This document shows positions 63,349 through 64,000 of a stretch of DNA of 64,000 bases, piece after piece. The first letter of the stretch is position 1. The number at the start of each line of letters is the position of its first letter. The position numbers were made by a program, and so were the translations under genes. The notes beneath the pieces are model-generated. The model was given only the letters and a program-made list of their open reading frames with translations. It was not told the origin of the DNA and ran no database searches. Location: assembly GCA_001899065.1 (NCBI GenBank), contig MKUZ01000017.1:434001-498000 (forward strand), read 5' to 3'. Origin of the DNA: Devosia sp. 66-22. GTDB taxonomy: Bacteria > Pseudomonadota > Alphaproteobacteria > Rhizobiales > Devosiaceae.

Positions 63349-63864
63349 ATGATTTTCAACCTGTTCCGCAAGCCGGCCGTCGCCCCTGACGCAATTGATC
63401 AAGCCTATCGATCTATTGTGGCGCAATCCCGGCAGGTGCGGTTCTACGCCGACTGGGGCGTGGCCGACACGGTGACCGGGCGCTTCGACATGGTCTCGCT
63501 CCACCTCGCCCTCTATCTGCGCCGTCTTAAGAATGAGCCCACCGCCCGCGACTTCACGCAGGCGCTGGTCGAGCACTTCTTTCGCGACATGGATCGCTCG
63601 GTGCGTGAGCTCGGGGTCACCGACCTGGGCGTGCCCAAGAAGGTCAAGACGATGGGCAATGTGTTCTACGGCCTCGTTGCCGCCCTCGATCCGGCGCTCG
63701 ATTCCGGTGACGCCGCCGACATCGAGTCGGTGCTGGTGCGCAATGTCTATGGTCAGGCGCATCCAGGCGCGGCGCAGCTTGCCGCTTATCTCATCGGTGA
63801 GTCGGCGCGCCTTGCGGCGCTGCCGGTGAGCGAACTCCTTCCGGCGGCGGGGGTGGCGGCATGA
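63349..63864 (+). CDS. Ubiquinol-cytochrome c chaperone family protein (CBP3-like)
   Basis: 171 residues. Shows the family core YADWGVADTVTGRFDMVSLH, then a helical segment with DFTQALVEHFFRDMDRSVRE and KKVKTMGNVFYG. Mitochondrial CBP3 helps assemble cytochrome b of the bc1 complex; the bacterial protein is assumed to do the same. ATGA overlap with the YceD gene downstream. Confidence 0.88.
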   Translation: MIFNLFRKPAVAPDAIDQAYRSIVAQSRQVRFYADWGVADTVTGRFDMVSLHLALYLRRLKNEPTARDFTQALVEHFFRDMDRSVRELGVTDLGVPKKVKTMGNVFYGLVAALDPALDSGDAADIESVLVRNVYGQAHPGAAQLAAYLIGESARLAALPVSELLPAAGVAA

Positions 63865-64000
63865 GCACGCCCGGGCGCATTCGCCTCAACGAAGCCAGCA
63901 TCCGCCTCGATTCCATGCCGGTGGCCGGCCGCGATGTCGCGGTCACGCCGTCGGCCGAGGAACGGGCCGCGATCGCGGCGCAACTCGGCCTCGGCTCGAT
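63861..64000 (+). CDS. YceD family (DUF177) protein, 5' part only
   Basis: Only the first 46 codons are in the window (MSTPGRIRLNEASIRLDSMP onward). The position directly after the bc1 chaperone gene, overlapping it by 4 bases, is where Rhizobiales carry the YceD/DUF177 gene, often followed by plsX. YceD proteins are linked to 23S rRNA/ribosome function in other bacteria. The assignment rests on context and the short N-terminal sequence. Confidence 0.7.
   Translation, partial: MSTPGRIRLNEASIRLDSMPVAGRDVAVTPSAEERAAIAAQLGLGS

Overview
The window is a 64 kb piece of a GC-rich alphaproteobacterial chromosome. Gene content and order point to Hyphomicrobiales, probably a Devosia-like organism: a rhizobial-type L-rhamnose locus (rhaI, fused rhaD, DeoR-type rhaR, rhaU, rhaK), an ldtR/ldtP pair, a BA14K-like protein, leucyl-transferase bpt, and the order rpoZ-rsh-pyrE-acpS-lepB-rnc-era-recO-parC. 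The genus is an inference; no rRNA is present.

Region 1 (1-29 kb) is accessory and catabolic. L-rhamnose genes diverge around a region with a perfect 15-bp inverted repeat (1-5.6 kb). Converging on rhaK is a minus-strand operon read from 12.5 kb: PhyH-family oxygenase, six-hairpin glycosidase, and a CUT1 ABC sugar importer. A tRNA-Ser(GCT) follows, then a secreted pair (FG-GAP/UnbV protein and vanadium haloperoxidase), a xylF-xylH-xylG-like importer with an SDR dehydrogenase, and a 670-bp hairpin-rich gap. Next come a Gfo/Idh/MocA gene divergent from an amino-sugar operon (GntR regulator, NagB-II-like SIS protein, NagA), then scattered singletons and a strongly expressed-looking porin.

Region 2 (29.9-40.9 kb) holds a three-gene envelope operon: a 1129-residue inner-membrane-anchored OmpA protein with seven internal repeats, a 34-residue membrane protein, and a membrane-anchored protein with a helix-hairpin-helix-like C-terminus. 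It is followed by an alpha/beta hydrolase that has lost its catalytic triad, a soluble-type lytic transglycosylase, dapA, smpB, a small odd islet, a family-5 uracil-DNA glycosylase and a NYN protein.

Region 3 (41-64 kb) is core genome: rpoZ to parC as a dense, often ATGA-overlapping run; a minus-strand hemB-RDD-bpt-two membrane/exported-type genes run; an XRE regulator with a clear operator palindrome; ldtR-ldtP; glyA-nrdR-nusB; bamE; a cytochrome bc1 chaperone; and the start of a YceD gene. The most interesting non-coding signal is upstream of glyA: a long base-paired rod that buries the ribosome-binding site of a 36-codon leader ORF whose stop overlaps the glyA start codon. No CRISPR array, prophage or insertion sequence was recognised.
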